From: an uncultured Muribaculaceae bacterium
GTDB taxonomy: Bacteria > Bacteroidota > Bacteroidia > Bacteroidales > Muribaculaceae
Reading direction: 5' to 3'
NCBI GenBank assembly: GCA_910586565.1
Contig: CAJUIT010000006.1
Location: forward strand, 62,001-126,000
Length of the DNA stretch: 64,000 nt
The translations under genes were made by a program, and so were the position numbers. Below, piece by piece: positions 24,507 to 34,207 of the stretch; the first letter of the stretch is position 1, and each line of letters opens with the position of its first letter. The notes beneath the pieces were generated by a model. That model was not told the DNA's origin and did no database searches. It was given only the letters and a program-made list of their open reading frames with translations.

Positions 24507-25523
24507 ATGAAGAATCTCACGCTCTACATCGACATCGCATTCTGTGTGATTGTGCTTCCGATGATGGCATTGCTGTTTCCGGTGGAACGGTGGTTTCATT
24601 ATTTCCAATGGTATGTCGTATCGGTTGGAGTGTGGTTCTACGCTGTCTATTTCACAAATCGGTTGGTGGCTGTGCCCGCCTTGTTCAAGGGGGGCTCTGC
24701 ACGATGGTGGAGCATCGCATTCATCGCTCTGTCAATTATCGTGACCTACATGCTTTCGGATGTTCAGCTCTACTCCCCCAAGCCAAATCATCTCGACAAC
24801 GGAATTGTACGTCTCTTCCCGTCGGTCACCCACCATCAGGGAGCCGTGCTGGCACTTTTTGTTATCGTGGAGACTTACAGCTTCGCAGTGGGATTGCTCA
24901 CCGAAGCCAACCGGCAGCGGTCGCGCAGGCGAAAACTTGAAGCCGAACGTGAAGCGGCTGAGATTGAGCTCTACAAAGCTCAAATCAAACCTCACTTCAT
25001 GTTCAACACCTTGAACTCGATCTACGGCCTTTTCCTCACCCGAAACAGCCGTGCGCTCGAATCGCTTGAGAAATTCATCTCAATGATGAGGTATATCCAC
25101 ACCTCGTCAAACCGCACTGCGGTTCCCCTCAGCGACGAAGCAAACTACATAAAGGAATTTGTCGACCTCCAGACGTTGCGCGTCAACGAAATGACAAGCG
25201 TGAATCTGACAGTCGACATTTCCGACCCGCAGCTCATGGTTCCACCCATGTTGCTTATCACTTTCGTTGAGAATTGCTTCAAGCATGGTGTGTCGCCAGT
25301 CGAGAAAAGCGACATCATAATCTATCTCAAAGAAAGCAACGGAAAATTGGTGTTCACCACTTCCAACAAAACATTCCCGGTGAAACGCATTGGCGAGCAC
25401 ATGGGGATAAACAACTGCCGCAAACGGCTCAAACTTCTCTACCCGGGCAGGCATCACCTGTCAATCAACAGCGCCGACGGGTTCTATAATGTAAAACTTT
25501 CAATAAATCTGAAACAATCATGA
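24507..25523 (+). CDS. LytS-type membrane sensor histidine kinase
   Basis: The ATG at 24507 gives 338 residues; a TTG codon just before it is less likely. About four N-terminal membrane helices (near 8-26, 35-60, 68-86 and 112-133) precede a short coiled coil and the His_kinase domain (PF06580 type) with the phospho-acceptor His163 in IKPHFMFNTLN. The N-box-like LLITFVENCFKHGV and a short ATPase end follow. No periplasmic sensor domain is visible, so the membrane part is likely to sense. It overlaps its response regulator by 4 bp (ATGA), which signals translational coupling. It should phosphorylate that regulator and, by position, control the divergent RND pump and the downstream PepSY-like gene. 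Confidence 0.92.
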   Translation: MKNLTLYIDIAFCVIVLPMMALLFPVERWFHYFQWYVVSVGVWFYAVYFTNRLVAVPALFKGGSARWWSIAFIALSIIVTYMLSDVQLYSPKPNHLDNGIVRLFPSVTHHQGAVLALFVIVETYSFAVGLLTEANRQRSRRRKLEAEREAAEIELYKAQIKPHFMFNTLNSIYGLFLTRNSRALESLEKFISMMRYIHTSSNRTAVPLSDEANYIKEFVDLQTLRVNEMTSVNLTVDISDPQLMVPPMLLITFVENCFKHGVSPVEKSDIIIYLKESNGKLVFTTSNKTFPVKRIGEHMGINNCRKRLKLLYPGRHHLSINSADGFYNVKLSINLKQS

Positions 25524-26215
25524 GATGTGTGGCTATCGACGACGAACCCATCGCCCTGAGCATAATAAAGGAATATTGCGACCGCTACGGCGACATTGAC
25601 CTGCACACGTTCACATCACCCGTGGAGGGAATGGACTTCATTCGCCGCACCAACCCCGACGTGGTGTTTCTCGACATTGAGATGAACTCCCACAACGGTG
25701 TGGAGCTGGCACGTGAAATCTCCACTCAGACATGTGTGATTTTCACAACCGCCTATGCCGGCTATGCCCTCGACGGATTTAACGTCGATGCGGTCGACTT
25801 TCTCCACAAACCCATTTTCTACCCGCGCTTCGAAAAAGCTATGGAGAAAGTGCGCCGGTTCATGACCGCCTCACAGGCTGCTCCCGACACCGACGATGCC
25901 ATTTCCTTGAAAGTGGCTCACAAAAACGTGGTTGTGAAACTGTCTGAAATCCTCTACATTGAGGCGATGGATAACTACGTGAAGATTTTCCGCAAGGGGC
26001 ACCCCATGCTTCTGCCGCAAATAACAATGAAAGAGATGTGCAACCGCCTCCCAACCGACAAGTTCGTGAGGTTGCATCGCTCCTACATCGTGTCGATTGC
26101 CGACATTGAGAAATTCTCAAACCGCAAAGTGTATCTGCGCCACACTCCCCAGGCAATCCCGGTGGGACGAAAATACATCGAATCCTACAAGGAACTGCAA
26201 AACAGTTTCAAATGA
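25520..26215 (+). CDS. LytTR-family response regulator
   Basis: The 231-residue protein has a receiver domain (1-120) with acidic pocket DDEP, phospho-acceptor Asp52 in VVFLDIEM, the conserved Thr in FTTAYA and Lys in FLHKPI. A LytTR DNA-binding domain (about 135-230) follows with LSEILYIEAMDNYVKIF and VRLHRSYIVSI. Family knowledge: LytTR dimers bind paired 9-bp direct repeats spaced by about 12 bp, and such a pair lies upstream in the divergent region at 24372-24401. It is translationally coupled to its kinase. Likely targets are its own operon and the RND pump. Confidence 0.93.
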   Translation: MRCVAIDDEPIALSIIKEYCDRYGDIDLHTFTSPVEGMDFIRRTNPDVVFLDIEMNSHNGVELAREISTQTCVIFTTAYAGYALDGFNVDAVDFLHKPIFYPRFEKAMEKVRRFMTASQAAPDTDDAISLKVAHKNVVVKLSEILYIEAMDNYVKIFRKGHPMLLPQITMKEMCNRLPTDKFVRLHRSYIVSIADIEKFSNRKVYLRHTPQAIPVGRKYIESYKELQNSFK

Positions 26216-26293
26216 ATCCACCGCTCATGAGTCATCTCTGACAATGAACAAATTAACACAACAAACATATAAACTCTAAACAACCCATAAAAA

Positions 26294-26755
26294 ATGAAGA
26301 AAACTTTATCAATCGTTATGATAGCCATCGCCGCATCAATGTCGACGATGATGTGGGCTGGAACTCCCATCAATTCATCGGAGCTCCCCAAAGCCGCAAC
26401 CCAGTTCCTCACCAAGCATTTCCCCGGCGAAAATGTGCGTAAAGCCGAAAAAGACCAAGGTCGCCGAGGCATGGAATATGAGGTAGACCTCACAAGCGGT
26501 GCCGAACTCGAATTCAACGAGGACGGCTCATGGAAAGAGGTGAAGGCCGCCCACGGAAAAACCGTGCCCGCAGCCATCGTTCCGGCCGGCATTGCAAAAT
26601 ATGTAGCGGCCAACTACAAGGGGCTCTCAATCATTGAAATCGCCCGCAAGCGCGGAGGCTACGAAGTTGAGCTCTCCGACAAAACCGAGCTGCATCTCAC
26701 TGCCGAAGGCACCCCCATGCAACCTCGCAAAGGTGGCAACCGTCCCCGCCACTAA
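26294..26755 (+). CDS. small secreted PepSY-like protein
   Basis: The 153-residue product begins with a signal peptide (MKKTLSIVMIAIAASMSTMMWA). The mature part holds two PepSY-like (PF11396-type) repeats: one with KAEKDQGRRGMEYEVDL and AELEFNEDGSWKEV, the other with EIARKRGGYEVELSDKTELHLTAEG. The C-terminus is basic and His-containing. Small two-repeat proteins of this type often accompany two-component systems in Bacteroidetes and may buffer or sense periplasmic signals. It lies 78 bp after the LytTR gene on the same strand and probably belongs to that operon. Its molecular role is unknown. Confidence 0.8.
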   Translation: MKKTLSIVMIAIAASMSTMMWAGTPINSSELPKAATQFLTKHFPGENVRKAEKDQGRRGMEYEVDLTSGAELEFNEDGSWKEVKAAHGKTVPAAIVPAGIAKYVAANYKGLSIIEIARKRGGYEVELSDKTELHLTAEGTPMQPRKGGNRPRH

Positions 26756-26778
26756 TCAACCCCGCTAACCAGAACATC

Positions 26779-27014
26779 AAAGGCACTGTGTCAAAATTTA
26801 TGACACAGCGCCTTGTTTTAATCCGGAATCCCGCAACGACCCGGACGAGCCGTTATAACACAGCGCCTTGTTTTAGTCCGTATGGTGAGGGTGCTGTCAG
26901 AATGGTTTGGACGGTAGGAGCTTGTGGGTGAGGTCGATGGGAGCGTACTGAAGTACGTGACCGAGACCGAATCCCGCAAGCGACGACCCGGACGAGCCGT
27001 TATGACACACCCTC
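26779..27014. repeat. family A dispersed repeat, nested copy A5
   Basis: The hairpin (26779-26814, one mismatch) is followed by a heavily deleted body (to about 26868), then by a second, full-length body (26869-27014). The two share the same right end (GACGAGCCGTTAT) and the same left linker (TTGTTTTA-TCCG). This looks like a tandem duplication with later deletion. It lies between convergent genes. Confidence 0.8.
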
Positions 27015-27023
27015 AGGGAGCTG

Positions 27024-28109
27024 TCAGCATCGGGAACTCTTATATGCCGAGGGCGTGCACCCCACCTTGTTGCGGAACAAACGGCTGAAATAACTCTGCG
27101 AGGAGAAGCCACACCGGCACGCAATCTCGTCGAGCGTCAACGCAGGCTCCTGTTTCATCATCTCTTTGGCATAATCTATTCTCATGCCGTTAATCCAGTC
27201 GCTGAAACTCACGTTATATGTCGCATTTATATGCGCCGACAGGTAGGAACGGTTGGTGCATATTTCCTCTGCAAGGCGATTGAGGGTCAGCCCTGCGTCG
27301 ATATATCCTCGTCGGTTCACCCATTCGTCAAGCCGGCTTACAAACTGAGCGCTGTTCACCGGTGCCTCATCCTTCTCCTCAACCTCGGTCTCAACCGGGT
27401 CGGCGGCAACCACCTGCACAGGATGCAGATGAAGAGCATAGTTCTGCACCGACACATAGATATAGACAAACACACCTATCCCAGCAATCATAAGCCACAG
27501 ATTAAAAACATGAGGCAGAAAGGCACACACACCACACAGCAACCCGAAGAAAATAACGCAAAGGCTGCTCACATTAAGCCACCTGATGAATGTGGCTGTG
27601 GCATCGGCATAGAAATCATTGAGCCGGCGGCTCAAGCTGCGGTATGACCGCAGGAAAACAGCGCTGAGAATCAAGGTCTCCACCAGAAACCAACCGCCGA
27701 ACACCGCCAACACACAACGGCGCAACACACCTTCGGTGAGAATCGCCGTCAGCCACAGTAACACCACATACACACAATATGTCACCCCGAATCTCACCGT
27801 GCGCTCGCGGCAGTAGTAGTGCGGATTAAGCAACGATATGAACGAGTAGCCAAACAGCAACGCCGCCCCGAAATAATAGGTAAGATTAACCGCCGGGCAA
27901 ATCATCGGGTAGCAACTGCGTAGCGGGAAAAGCACAAACGAAAAAATGCCGATTGAAAAAACGGCATAGCCCATCCCGAGCAAAATCTTCGAGCGGCGGT
28001 AGGAACGGTAAAGCTCAACCTCGGGTGTGCGCACCAGAAAAAGGCAGAGGGCAAGCACTCCCGTGGCAACACCTCCGGCAAGAATGGAATTATAATAGAG
28101 CGATTGCAT
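27024..28109 (-). CDS. AraC-family regulator with N-terminal membrane domain
   Basis: I take the ATG at 28109 (361 residues), since it begins directly with the first membrane helix (MQSLYYNSILAGGVATGVLA); the longer frame to 28217 adds 36 residues unlike a membrane N-terminus and covers probable operators. About seven membrane helices fill residues 5-235. The C-terminal AraC HTH pair (about 265-361) has LTLNRLAEEICTNRSYLSAH and TLDEIACRCGFSSQSYFSRLF. Membrane-tethered AraC regulators are frequent in Bacteroidetes and sense extracellular or envelope signals. It is divergent from two GLUG lipoproteins, and 11-bp direct repeats 22 bp apart between them are likely binding sites. A TAAATTTG element lies only 3 bp before the ATG, so the mRNA may be leaderless. 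Confidence 0.85.
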   Translation of the reverse strand: MQSLYYNSILAGGVATGVLALCLFLVRTPEVELYRSYRRSKILLGMGYAVFSIGIFSFVLFPLRSCYPMICPAVNLTYYFGAALLFGYSFISLLNPHYYCRERTVRFGVTYCVYVVLLWLTAILTEGVLRRCVLAVFGGWFLVETLILSAVFLRSYRSLSRRLNDFYADATATFIRWLNVSSLCVIFFGLLCGVCAFLPHVFNLWLMIAGIGVFVYIYVSVQNYALHLHPVQVVAADPVETEVEEKDEAPVNSAQFVSRLDEWVNRRGYIDAGLTLNRLAEEICTNRSYLSAHINATYNVSFSDWINGMRIDYAKEMMKQEPALTLDEIACRCGFSSQSYFSRLFRNKVGCTPSAYKSSRC

Positions 28110-28112
28110 GTG

Positions 28113-28236
28113 CAAATTTACCCATTTTTCTCCCCCGCCCACGATGCCCGATAATGTAAAATCGTATAAATCCCTTTGTAAAATCGTCAATTTGACCATA
28201 TTTTCAATGTCATACACCCTTTGTTGGCTATCTTTG
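28113..28236. promoter_or_regulatory. araC-like/GLUG divergent region: direct repeats and two promoters
   Basis: TGTAAAATCGT occurs at 28155-28165 and 28177-28187, exactly 22 bp apart (two helical turns), as expected for AraC-type half-sites. The minus -7 element TAAATTTG is at 28120-28113 and the plus -7 element TATCTTTG at 28229-28236, with a weak TTTC at 28202-28205. The repeats lie upstream of both promoters. Confidence 0.6.
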
Positions 28237-28348
28237 CATCATAGTTGTGTCAATCAACAACCTCAAGAACATTCATCTGCTCACTAAAAGGGTGTTTAAT
28301 AATAAATGCCCTCTAAAAGAACCAATCACAATCCGCTCTGCAATTTCA

Positions 28349-31216
28349 ATGAAAAAGCTATCGCTGCTGTTGTTTCTGGCCTCGCTGCTCCCAGTGATGT
28401 GGAGTTGCTCTGACAAAGAGCCCGAAATCAACACCCCACAGCAACAGACCGACCGTTTCGACGGCCCGCACCGCATCATAACACTTGGTGAAGAAACCGC
28501 CGGTCTGCATGCCGGTGATGTGGAAATCTCCCTCATGTCGGCCGACGGAACAGTGTTCAGCCGCAAGGCGGCTCACATCCGCGAAAACAACGTTTCCACC
28601 GTCACACTTTCAAAAGGTCTTGCCGAAGGGAACTACCGCCTGCTCATGGCAACCTACCCATCCACCAACGGAAGCGACCGCGAGGAGTTCGGATTGGGCA
28701 GCCGCATATCGGTAACGGCAGAGGGCATTTCCGTGCTCGACCGGTTCGACCCGGTGCTCGGCTATTCGGGCGCGGGAACAAAAGAGAATCCCTACATCGT
28801 GTCGAGCTCCTCCCACCTGTTCAACCTCATGATGACTGTCAACGACTACGACAGCAACCGCCTCATCACTCCCGACACCTATTTCCAACAGGTGTGCGAC
28901 ATTGACATGAAGCAGATGTCGAAAAGTTGCGACGCACAATATGGGTGGCTTCCAATCGGCTCCGACACCAACACACCGTTCAGAGGTGTTTATCTCGGCG
29001 ACGGCCACACAATCTCCAATCTTACGGTTAAACGCCCCGCCTCATCGGGCATAGGGCTGTTCGGCTATCTGTTCAACGCCACTATCGACGGCCTCACCAT
29101 GAAATCGTGCACCCTGTCGGGGCAATTCGCCGTTGGTGCTGTGGCGGGCGCCGTGATTACCTCGGGGGGAAACGACCGTGGCACAGGCACATTCACCAAC
29201 TGCAAGGCAATCGACTGCAACATCTCCGGCCCGGCCACAAGTGCGGCCGTAGGGGGCATTCTCGGTGCCACCGACATGTACGCACGCACCCTGCTGGCAA
29301 GCTGTTCGGTGTCGGGCGGTTCATTGTCGGGGGGCATGAACATTGGAGGCATCACCGGCGGTGCAGGTCGCTTCTCCTCAATAATGATTTCGGCATGTGA
29401 AAACTCTGCCCCGGTCACCTCCATTCTCTCGGGAACGGGTGGAATTATCGGCACAGCCGACACATTGCAGGTTGTGGGGTGCACCAACACCGCCCGCATC
29501 GCAGGCTTAACCGGTGCACAGGGAAGCAATCCCGGCATAGGCACCGGCGGCATCGCCGGCGGCTCGGGCTTCTCATGGATAACAGGCTCTCGCAACACCG
29601 GAGAAGTGTCGGGCATCGAAGGTGTTGGCGGCATTATCGGCAGCACACGCATCAAGGGCTCCGAAACTGAATCGTTCGTCTATAACCAATCGGTGCTCCG
29701 CTATTGCTCCAACAGCGCTCCCGTAACCGGCACACGGTTCGTTGGCGGAGCCATCGGTGAGGCACAGGCGGGTGGATACGCCGTGTGCAACTCGGGGAGC
29801 GTCAGCGGCACCGACTATGTGGGCGGCATCTGCGGCGTTGCATCCGTGGCCGTGCTTCACAACACGGTGAACAGCGCTCCGGTGAAAGGCTCTCGTTATA
29901 TTGGGGGAATCCTCGGCAAATGCACATGGGGCTCACTCGCCATCAACCAGAACATCGCCGATGTCACGGCATCAAACGGCCATGCAGGCGGTGTGGTGTC
30001 GCTGGCGGGCAACAACTCCATTATCAACTACTGCTCTAACTTCGGCACTGTCATAGGGCCCTCGTCGGCTCCCGTGGGTGGCATTGTGGGCGAGATTGGC
30101 GACCCCCGAAAATGGACCGCCCTCAATGTTGTTGAATGCGTGGTTGGCTCATTGGAGATAGTAATGTCGGTTGCAGGCCCGGTTCTCGCCGTTGTTGAGG
30201 AGGGATTCGAGCTTGCCGAAGCCGCCGAGATAGCCATAAAGATTGTGGAAACGGGGGTTGATGTGGCGCTACAGATAACCGACTATGCCCTATTCGGCTA
30301 TGGGATAGCCGAAATGGTCAACCCCGAAACCGAAAGTGAACTCAGCGCCGAAATGCACGCACTCACCGAGGAAGCTTCGGCCGAGATTAATTCCGAAATC
30401 GCCGAAATGCGCCTCAAATGCGCAGGTTCTTTCCCCAACTTCGGTGGCATATCGCTCACTCCGGCCTACACCGACGCGGTTTCTCAGGTTGTGGGCTATT
30501 ACGAAACCGACGGCAACGATGAAAAATTCAACGAGGCTATCAACGAAACCCGCGAGGAACGGGGCGAATCGCTCGAACGCATCAGCAAAGCTCAGGAGAT
30601 TGCCCACACGGTTGTTGCCGGCGTGGCCATCGCATGCAGCACTGTGGCCATAATCGGCGGAACCATCGCATCGGGGGGCACCGCAACCGCTTTCATGGTG
30701 ATGGGAAGCATGGCGGCGCTCGCCGGCGGCATCAACGCGCTGGTGAAAACATGCACCGAATTCGAGCATAACGCCGTGGTTATTTCGCAATGTGTCAACT
30801 CCGGCTCCATCTCATCACCGGGCAACAACTCGGCATCGTCCATAGCGGGAAAAATTGCCGACGGATGCGCAATCTACGATTGCCTCAACACGGCTTCTGT
30901 CTCATCCTCCAATTATGAGGCTTTCACCGGTTCATTCGGCAATCACTGCGATATTGCACACTGCGTGTCGCTTGTAAACGTTGTCCGAACTTCCACCGGC
31001 TCACCGGTAACCGCATCGGTGGTTTGCGACACCCACCAAAAAGCTGGGCAACCGGTAACCGACCCCTACACCTACGTTATCTCGGCCAATCCCGCCGACC
31101 TGGCCAATACTTCCATTTACGAAAAATGCTCATTCTCAATGGGTGCTGACGGATTGTGGACCATCCCCTCGGGCTATCCCTTCCCCATCCCCAACCGCTC
31201 TCAGATGCAAAAATAA
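28349..31216 (+). CDS. large GLUG-repeat lipoprotein with helical insertion
   Basis: The ATG at 28349 starts an SPII signal (MKKLSLLLFLASLLPVMWSC, Cys20); the product has 955 residues. Residues from about 170 to 590 are tandem beta-helix-like GLUG repeats, each with a pattern such as VGGILGA or IGGITGG and a short Cys-containing strand. Residues of about 593-815 differ completely: amphipathic helices and a Gly/Ala-rich hydrophobic stretch (VVAGVAIACSTVAIIGGTIA, MGSMAALAGGINAL). Repeats resume at the C-terminus. GLUG motifs occur in adhesins and surface peptidases, so a surface adhesin is likely. The next gene, 47 bp downstream, encodes a paralogue without the insert. Function of the insert is unknown. 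Confidence 0.8.
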   Translation: MKKLSLLLFLASLLPVMWSCSDKEPEINTPQQQTDRFDGPHRIITLGEETAGLHAGDVEISLMSADGTVFSRKAAHIRENNVSTVTLSKGLAEGNYRLLMATYPSTNGSDREEFGLGSRISVTAEGISVLDRFDPVLGYSGAGTKENPYIVSSSSHLFNLMMTVNDYDSNRLITPDTYFQQVCDIDMKQMSKSCDAQYGWLPIGSDTNTPFRGVYLGDGHTISNLTVKRPASSGIGLFGYLFNATIDGLTMKSCTLSGQFAVGAVAGAVITSGGNDRGTGTFTNCKAIDCNISGPATSAAVGGILGATDMYARTLLASCSVSGGSLSGGMNIGGITGGAGRFSSIMISACENSAPVTSILSGTGGIIGTADTLQVVGCTNTARIAGLTGAQGSNPGIGTGGIAGGSGFSWITGSRNTGEVSGIEGVGGIIGSTRIKGSETESFVYNQSVLRYCSNSAPVTGTRFVGGAIGEAQAGGYAVCNSGSVSGTDYVGGICGVASVAVLHNTVNSAPVKGSRYIGGILGKCTWGSLAINQNIADVTASNGHAGGVVSLAGNNSIINYCSNFGTVIGPSSAPVGGIVGEIGDPRKWTALNVVECVVGSLEIVMSVAGPVLAVVEEGFELAEAAEIAIKIVETGVDVALQITDYALFGYGIAEMVNPETESELSAEMHALTEEASAEINSEIAEMRLKCAGSFPNFGGISLTPAYTDAVSQVVGYYETDGNDEKFNEAINETREERGESLERISKAQEIAHTVVAGVAIACSTVAIIGGTIASGGTATAFMVMGSMAALAGGINALVKTCTEFEHNAVVISQCVNSGSISSPGNNSASSIAGKIADGCAIYDCLNTASVSSSNYEAFTGSFGNHCDIAHCVSLVNVVRTSTGSPVTASVVCDTHQKAGQPVTDPYTYVISANPADLANTSIYEKCSFSMGADGLWTIPSGYPFPIPNRSQMQK

Positions 31217-31263
31217 TTCACAACGACCACAAATTGCGAATTTCAAATCCATATCCGCCTCTC

Positions 31264-34176
31264 ATGAAAAAACTTAAGTTCATAAACCGCATGCTGCTCC
31301 TCCTGTTTTTGGCTGGAGCCGCTTGCGCCTGCTCCGACGACAACTCATTGCCCGAACCCGACAGCGGTATCACCGACCCCTCACTAAGAGTGTCGGAACT
31401 GCACCTCTCGGCTGCCGGAATCGAATCGTGGAGCGAAGCCGCCGAAGCGGGATTTGATTTCATCGACCCGGAAAACCGAAGAACCTTCTCTTTCGGCGGT
31501 TCCATTTCCCACGACCCCACAAAAATGCTGCGCGGCCAAAAAGGGGCTGCCATCTGCCGCATCGCAACGGGTGCCACCTCTATTCCCGACGGCAAATATT
31601 TCCTCATAGTCAAAGGCTCAGGCATTCCGCAGCTCGGCACACGCATGGTTGAGTTCAAAGGCAACAAAGGCACCGAAGCCGACTACGAACCCGTAACCTA
31701 CGACGACCTTGAAGGTGAAGGAACCGAAAGCAACCCCTATCTCATCAACGATGCCGGCGATTTCCTTTCGCTGCTGTGGTATCTCGAAGACGATGCCACA
31801 CATGCGTGCGGACTCTATTTTCGCCAGACCGCATCATTTGAGGTTCCGCGCCGCAGCCAGATAATCGACGGCCACGTGTGGGCGCCCGTCACCTTCTCGG
31901 GCAACTACAACGGCGGAGGCTGCGAACTTAAAGCCCTCACCTATCAGGGTGCGTCCGACCCCACCGCCGACTGCGGCATCGGATTGTTCCGCGAGCTTTA
32001 TTCGGCAACAGTCAGCAACCTGAAAATGACCGACGTGCTGCTTCTTTCGGCTCACTCATCGGTAGGCATAATAGCGGGAGAAACTTCGGGCAACACAACT
32101 TTATCCAACATCGCCGTGAGCGGCACCATCACCGCCGACGGCGACAACATCGGCGCCCTCGTGGGATATGCCGATGGCGATTTGTCGGTCGACAGAATTA
32201 CGGTTTCCTCACTCGCCATCAGCGCCAACGAGTCGCAAAGCACCTCGGTCGGCGGCCTAATCGGGTTCTTCACCGGCGGAAGCCTGTCGGTAACCGACGT
32301 ATCCACCCCCGACCATATATTTTCCGTCACCGGATTCCAGAACATCGGCGGCATCGTCGGCCACATCAACGAGGTTCCCGCAGGAAAAACAGTCAAATTC
32401 TCAGGCATAACACTTGAGCACAGCGTTGATCAGGAAAGCTCATCGACAAAAGTTATTTACGGCGACGGATATGTGGGAGGCATCGCCGGGCGCATTCGTG
32501 AGGCTGACGACATTCGCTTCAGCAACCTCACCCTTAAATGCCCCGTGCGCGGCAATCAGGATATCGGAGGTGTGGCCGGCCACATAATCTATGCCAATCA
32601 GGTGCAGGTGGAAACCACGGTTCTGTCGTCGGTGGTGAAAGGTGGAGTAACTGCAGGCGGATTCTTCGGCTACCTGCAGTTCGGCAACTCATCGGGAGCA
32701 CTCACTTTCGCCGGCTCCGACAACACAACGCGCTACGTGGTGAAATCGTCGGCCGCGGCCGATGTTGAAGGTGAACGCCATGTGGGTGGACTCATCGGCT
32801 ATCTCGACGCCAATCACGGTAAAATTGACTTCAAGTCGAAAGTTGAGATTGCAGTCAATGTCACCGCCACCGAGCAGGTGGGAGGTGCTGTTGGATATGC
32901 CCGCGACATCGACGGCTTCAACCTTTCAGGCATCAACTTCTCGTCTACAACGATGAAAGTCTCAGCCTCCACATCGGCCGCCGGAGGCATTTTCGGCAAA
33001 GCCACATCATGCAACGTGAGTGGTCCAATTTCTCTTTCGCTCACATCCGCCATCCCCTCGGCCGACAATCTCACCTCATGTTTCAGCGGCGTTGTCACAG
33101 GCGGCAATGAAATCGGCGGCATCGCCGGACACCTAACCGGCACCATCACAGGAGCCGGATGCAATGCCTCGGTTACCGCCAATGCCGGAGCTGCCGGTGG
33201 AATCTGCGGATATTTCGACGGCACCGTCAGCCAATCGGCTTTCTTCGGCACTGTCAGCGCAACTTACTATGCCGGGGGCATATTCGGGTTGAGTGAAGGT
33301 GGCGTGACCGCAACCGATTGCCTTAACCTGGCGAATATCTCAGGAGGTGTGATTCAGGGGGGCATCGGAGCCTACTCATCAGCCTCAATCGGTGTGTCGA
33401 TTAAGTTCGAAAATTGTTTCAACCGCGGAAATCTGTCGGGGGCCAAATGCGCCGCAGGCATCGCTGGCGAAATAAAGAAACCGGCGTCGCTTAAAGACAA
33501 TGATAACGTGCATATTCTCACCTGTGGCAACTCCGGTAATATCTCCGGCACAGGCGATTCAAGCAAATCAATAGCCGGAATCGTAGGGGCGGTTTTCTAC
33601 AACCATACCCGCATTTACTATTGCGCCAACCACGGCAACATCAGCAGTTCGGGGGTGCAGATGGTAATCGGGGGTGTAGCAGGCGAGCTCGGTTTCTCCT
33701 CCGATTATAACTGGACCTTCGTTTCCGAATGTATGAACTCCGGCACTATATCATGCAGCGTGTCGAGCACAAAACTCGGCGGAGTTGTCGGCCATCTCCA
33801 CTACACCAATCTTGCCAATCAAGCCATTATCCGCGACTGCCTCAACATCGGCGACATCCCCTCCGACCAAAAGGACGACACCGGCGGAATCCTGGGCTAC
33901 ACCACAACCCGCAACGACATTCACCGCACATTCAACCGGGGAAAAATCTCTCACGGCAACGCCATTATCGGCACCCACAAATCGGGCACGATTTTCTACC
34001 ACAGTCACAACTACTATCTTGCCGGAACCGGAGGCAGCTGGCCTTCGTCAACTTCGGTAAAGGAGAGCGACATCGCCAAGGAATCGGTCTATGGCGACTT
34101 CGATTTCTCCACCGTGTGGAAAATGACCTCCGACGGCCCCACCCTCCGCCGCTGCCCATTTATCAACGTCAAATAA
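31264..34176 (+). CDS. large GLUG-repeat lipoprotein
   Basis: The 970-residue product starts at 31264 with an SPII signal (MKKLKFINRMLLLLFLAGAA, then CAC; Cys21 is the most likely lipid site). A short N-terminal beta domain (about 40-150) is followed by tandem GLUG-like repeats over roughly residues 170-900, with units such as IGGIVGHI, VGGIAGRI, IGGVAGHI and VGGLIGYL. The repeat form predicts an elongated right-handed beta helix at the cell surface. It is the paralogue of the gene 47 bp upstream and shares its repeat type and lipoprotein signal, but lacks the helical insertion. Adhesion or matrix binding is the best guess; no catalytic motif is seen. A strong terminator follows. Confidence 0.8.
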   Translation: MKKLKFINRMLLLLFLAGAACACSDDNSLPEPDSGITDPSLRVSELHLSAAGIESWSEAAEAGFDFIDPENRRTFSFGGSISHDPTKMLRGQKGAAICRIATGATSIPDGKYFLIVKGSGIPQLGTRMVEFKGNKGTEADYEPVTYDDLEGEGTESNPYLINDAGDFLSLLWYLEDDATHACGLYFRQTASFEVPRRSQIIDGHVWAPVTFSGNYNGGGCELKALTYQGASDPTADCGIGLFRELYSATVSNLKMTDVLLLSAHSSVGIIAGETSGNTTLSNIAVSGTITADGDNIGALVGYADGDLSVDRITVSSLAISANESQSTSVGGLIGFFTGGSLSVTDVSTPDHIFSVTGFQNIGGIVGHINEVPAGKTVKFSGITLEHSVDQESSSTKVIYGDGYVGGIAGRIREADDIRFSNLTLKCPVRGNQDIGGVAGHIIYANQVQVETTVLSSVVKGGVTAGGFFGYLQFGNSSGALTFAGSDNTTRYVVKSSAAADVEGERHVGGLIGYLDANHGKIDFKSKVEIAVNVTATEQVGGAVGYARDIDGFNLSGINFSSTTMKVSASTSAAGGIFGKATSCNVSGPISLSLTSAIPSADNLTSCFSGVVTGGNEIGGIAGHLTGTITGAGCNASVTANAGAAGGICGYFDGTVSQSAFFGTVSATYYAGGIFGLSEGGVTATDCLNLANISGGVIQGGIGAYSSASIGVSIKFENCFNRGNLSGAKCAAGIAGEIKKPASLKDNDNVHILTCGNSGNISGTGDSSKSIAGIVGAVFYNHTRIYYCANHGNISSSGVQMVIGGVAGELGFSSDYNWTFVSECMNSGTISCSVSSTKLGGVVGHLHYTNLANQAIIRDCLNIGDIPSDQKDDTGGILGYTTTRNDIHRTFNRGKISHGNAIIGTHKSGTIFYHSHNYYLAGTGGSWPSSTSVKESDIAKESVYGDFDFSTVWKMTSDGPTLRRCPFINVK

Positions 34177-34207
34177 CCCCCGTTTAAAAACTCAACTTAA
34201 AGCCATC

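Noticed and set aside
28110..28217. Longer N-terminus for the AraC-type regulator
   Set aside because: The extra 36 residues are not membrane-like and the DNA holds direct repeats and a -7 element, more consistent with a control region.
28610..34159. Long minus-strand open frames opposite the GLUG lipoproteins
   Set aside because: They mirror the repeat-rich, GC-biased codons of the real genes, have no start signals and low-complexity translations.
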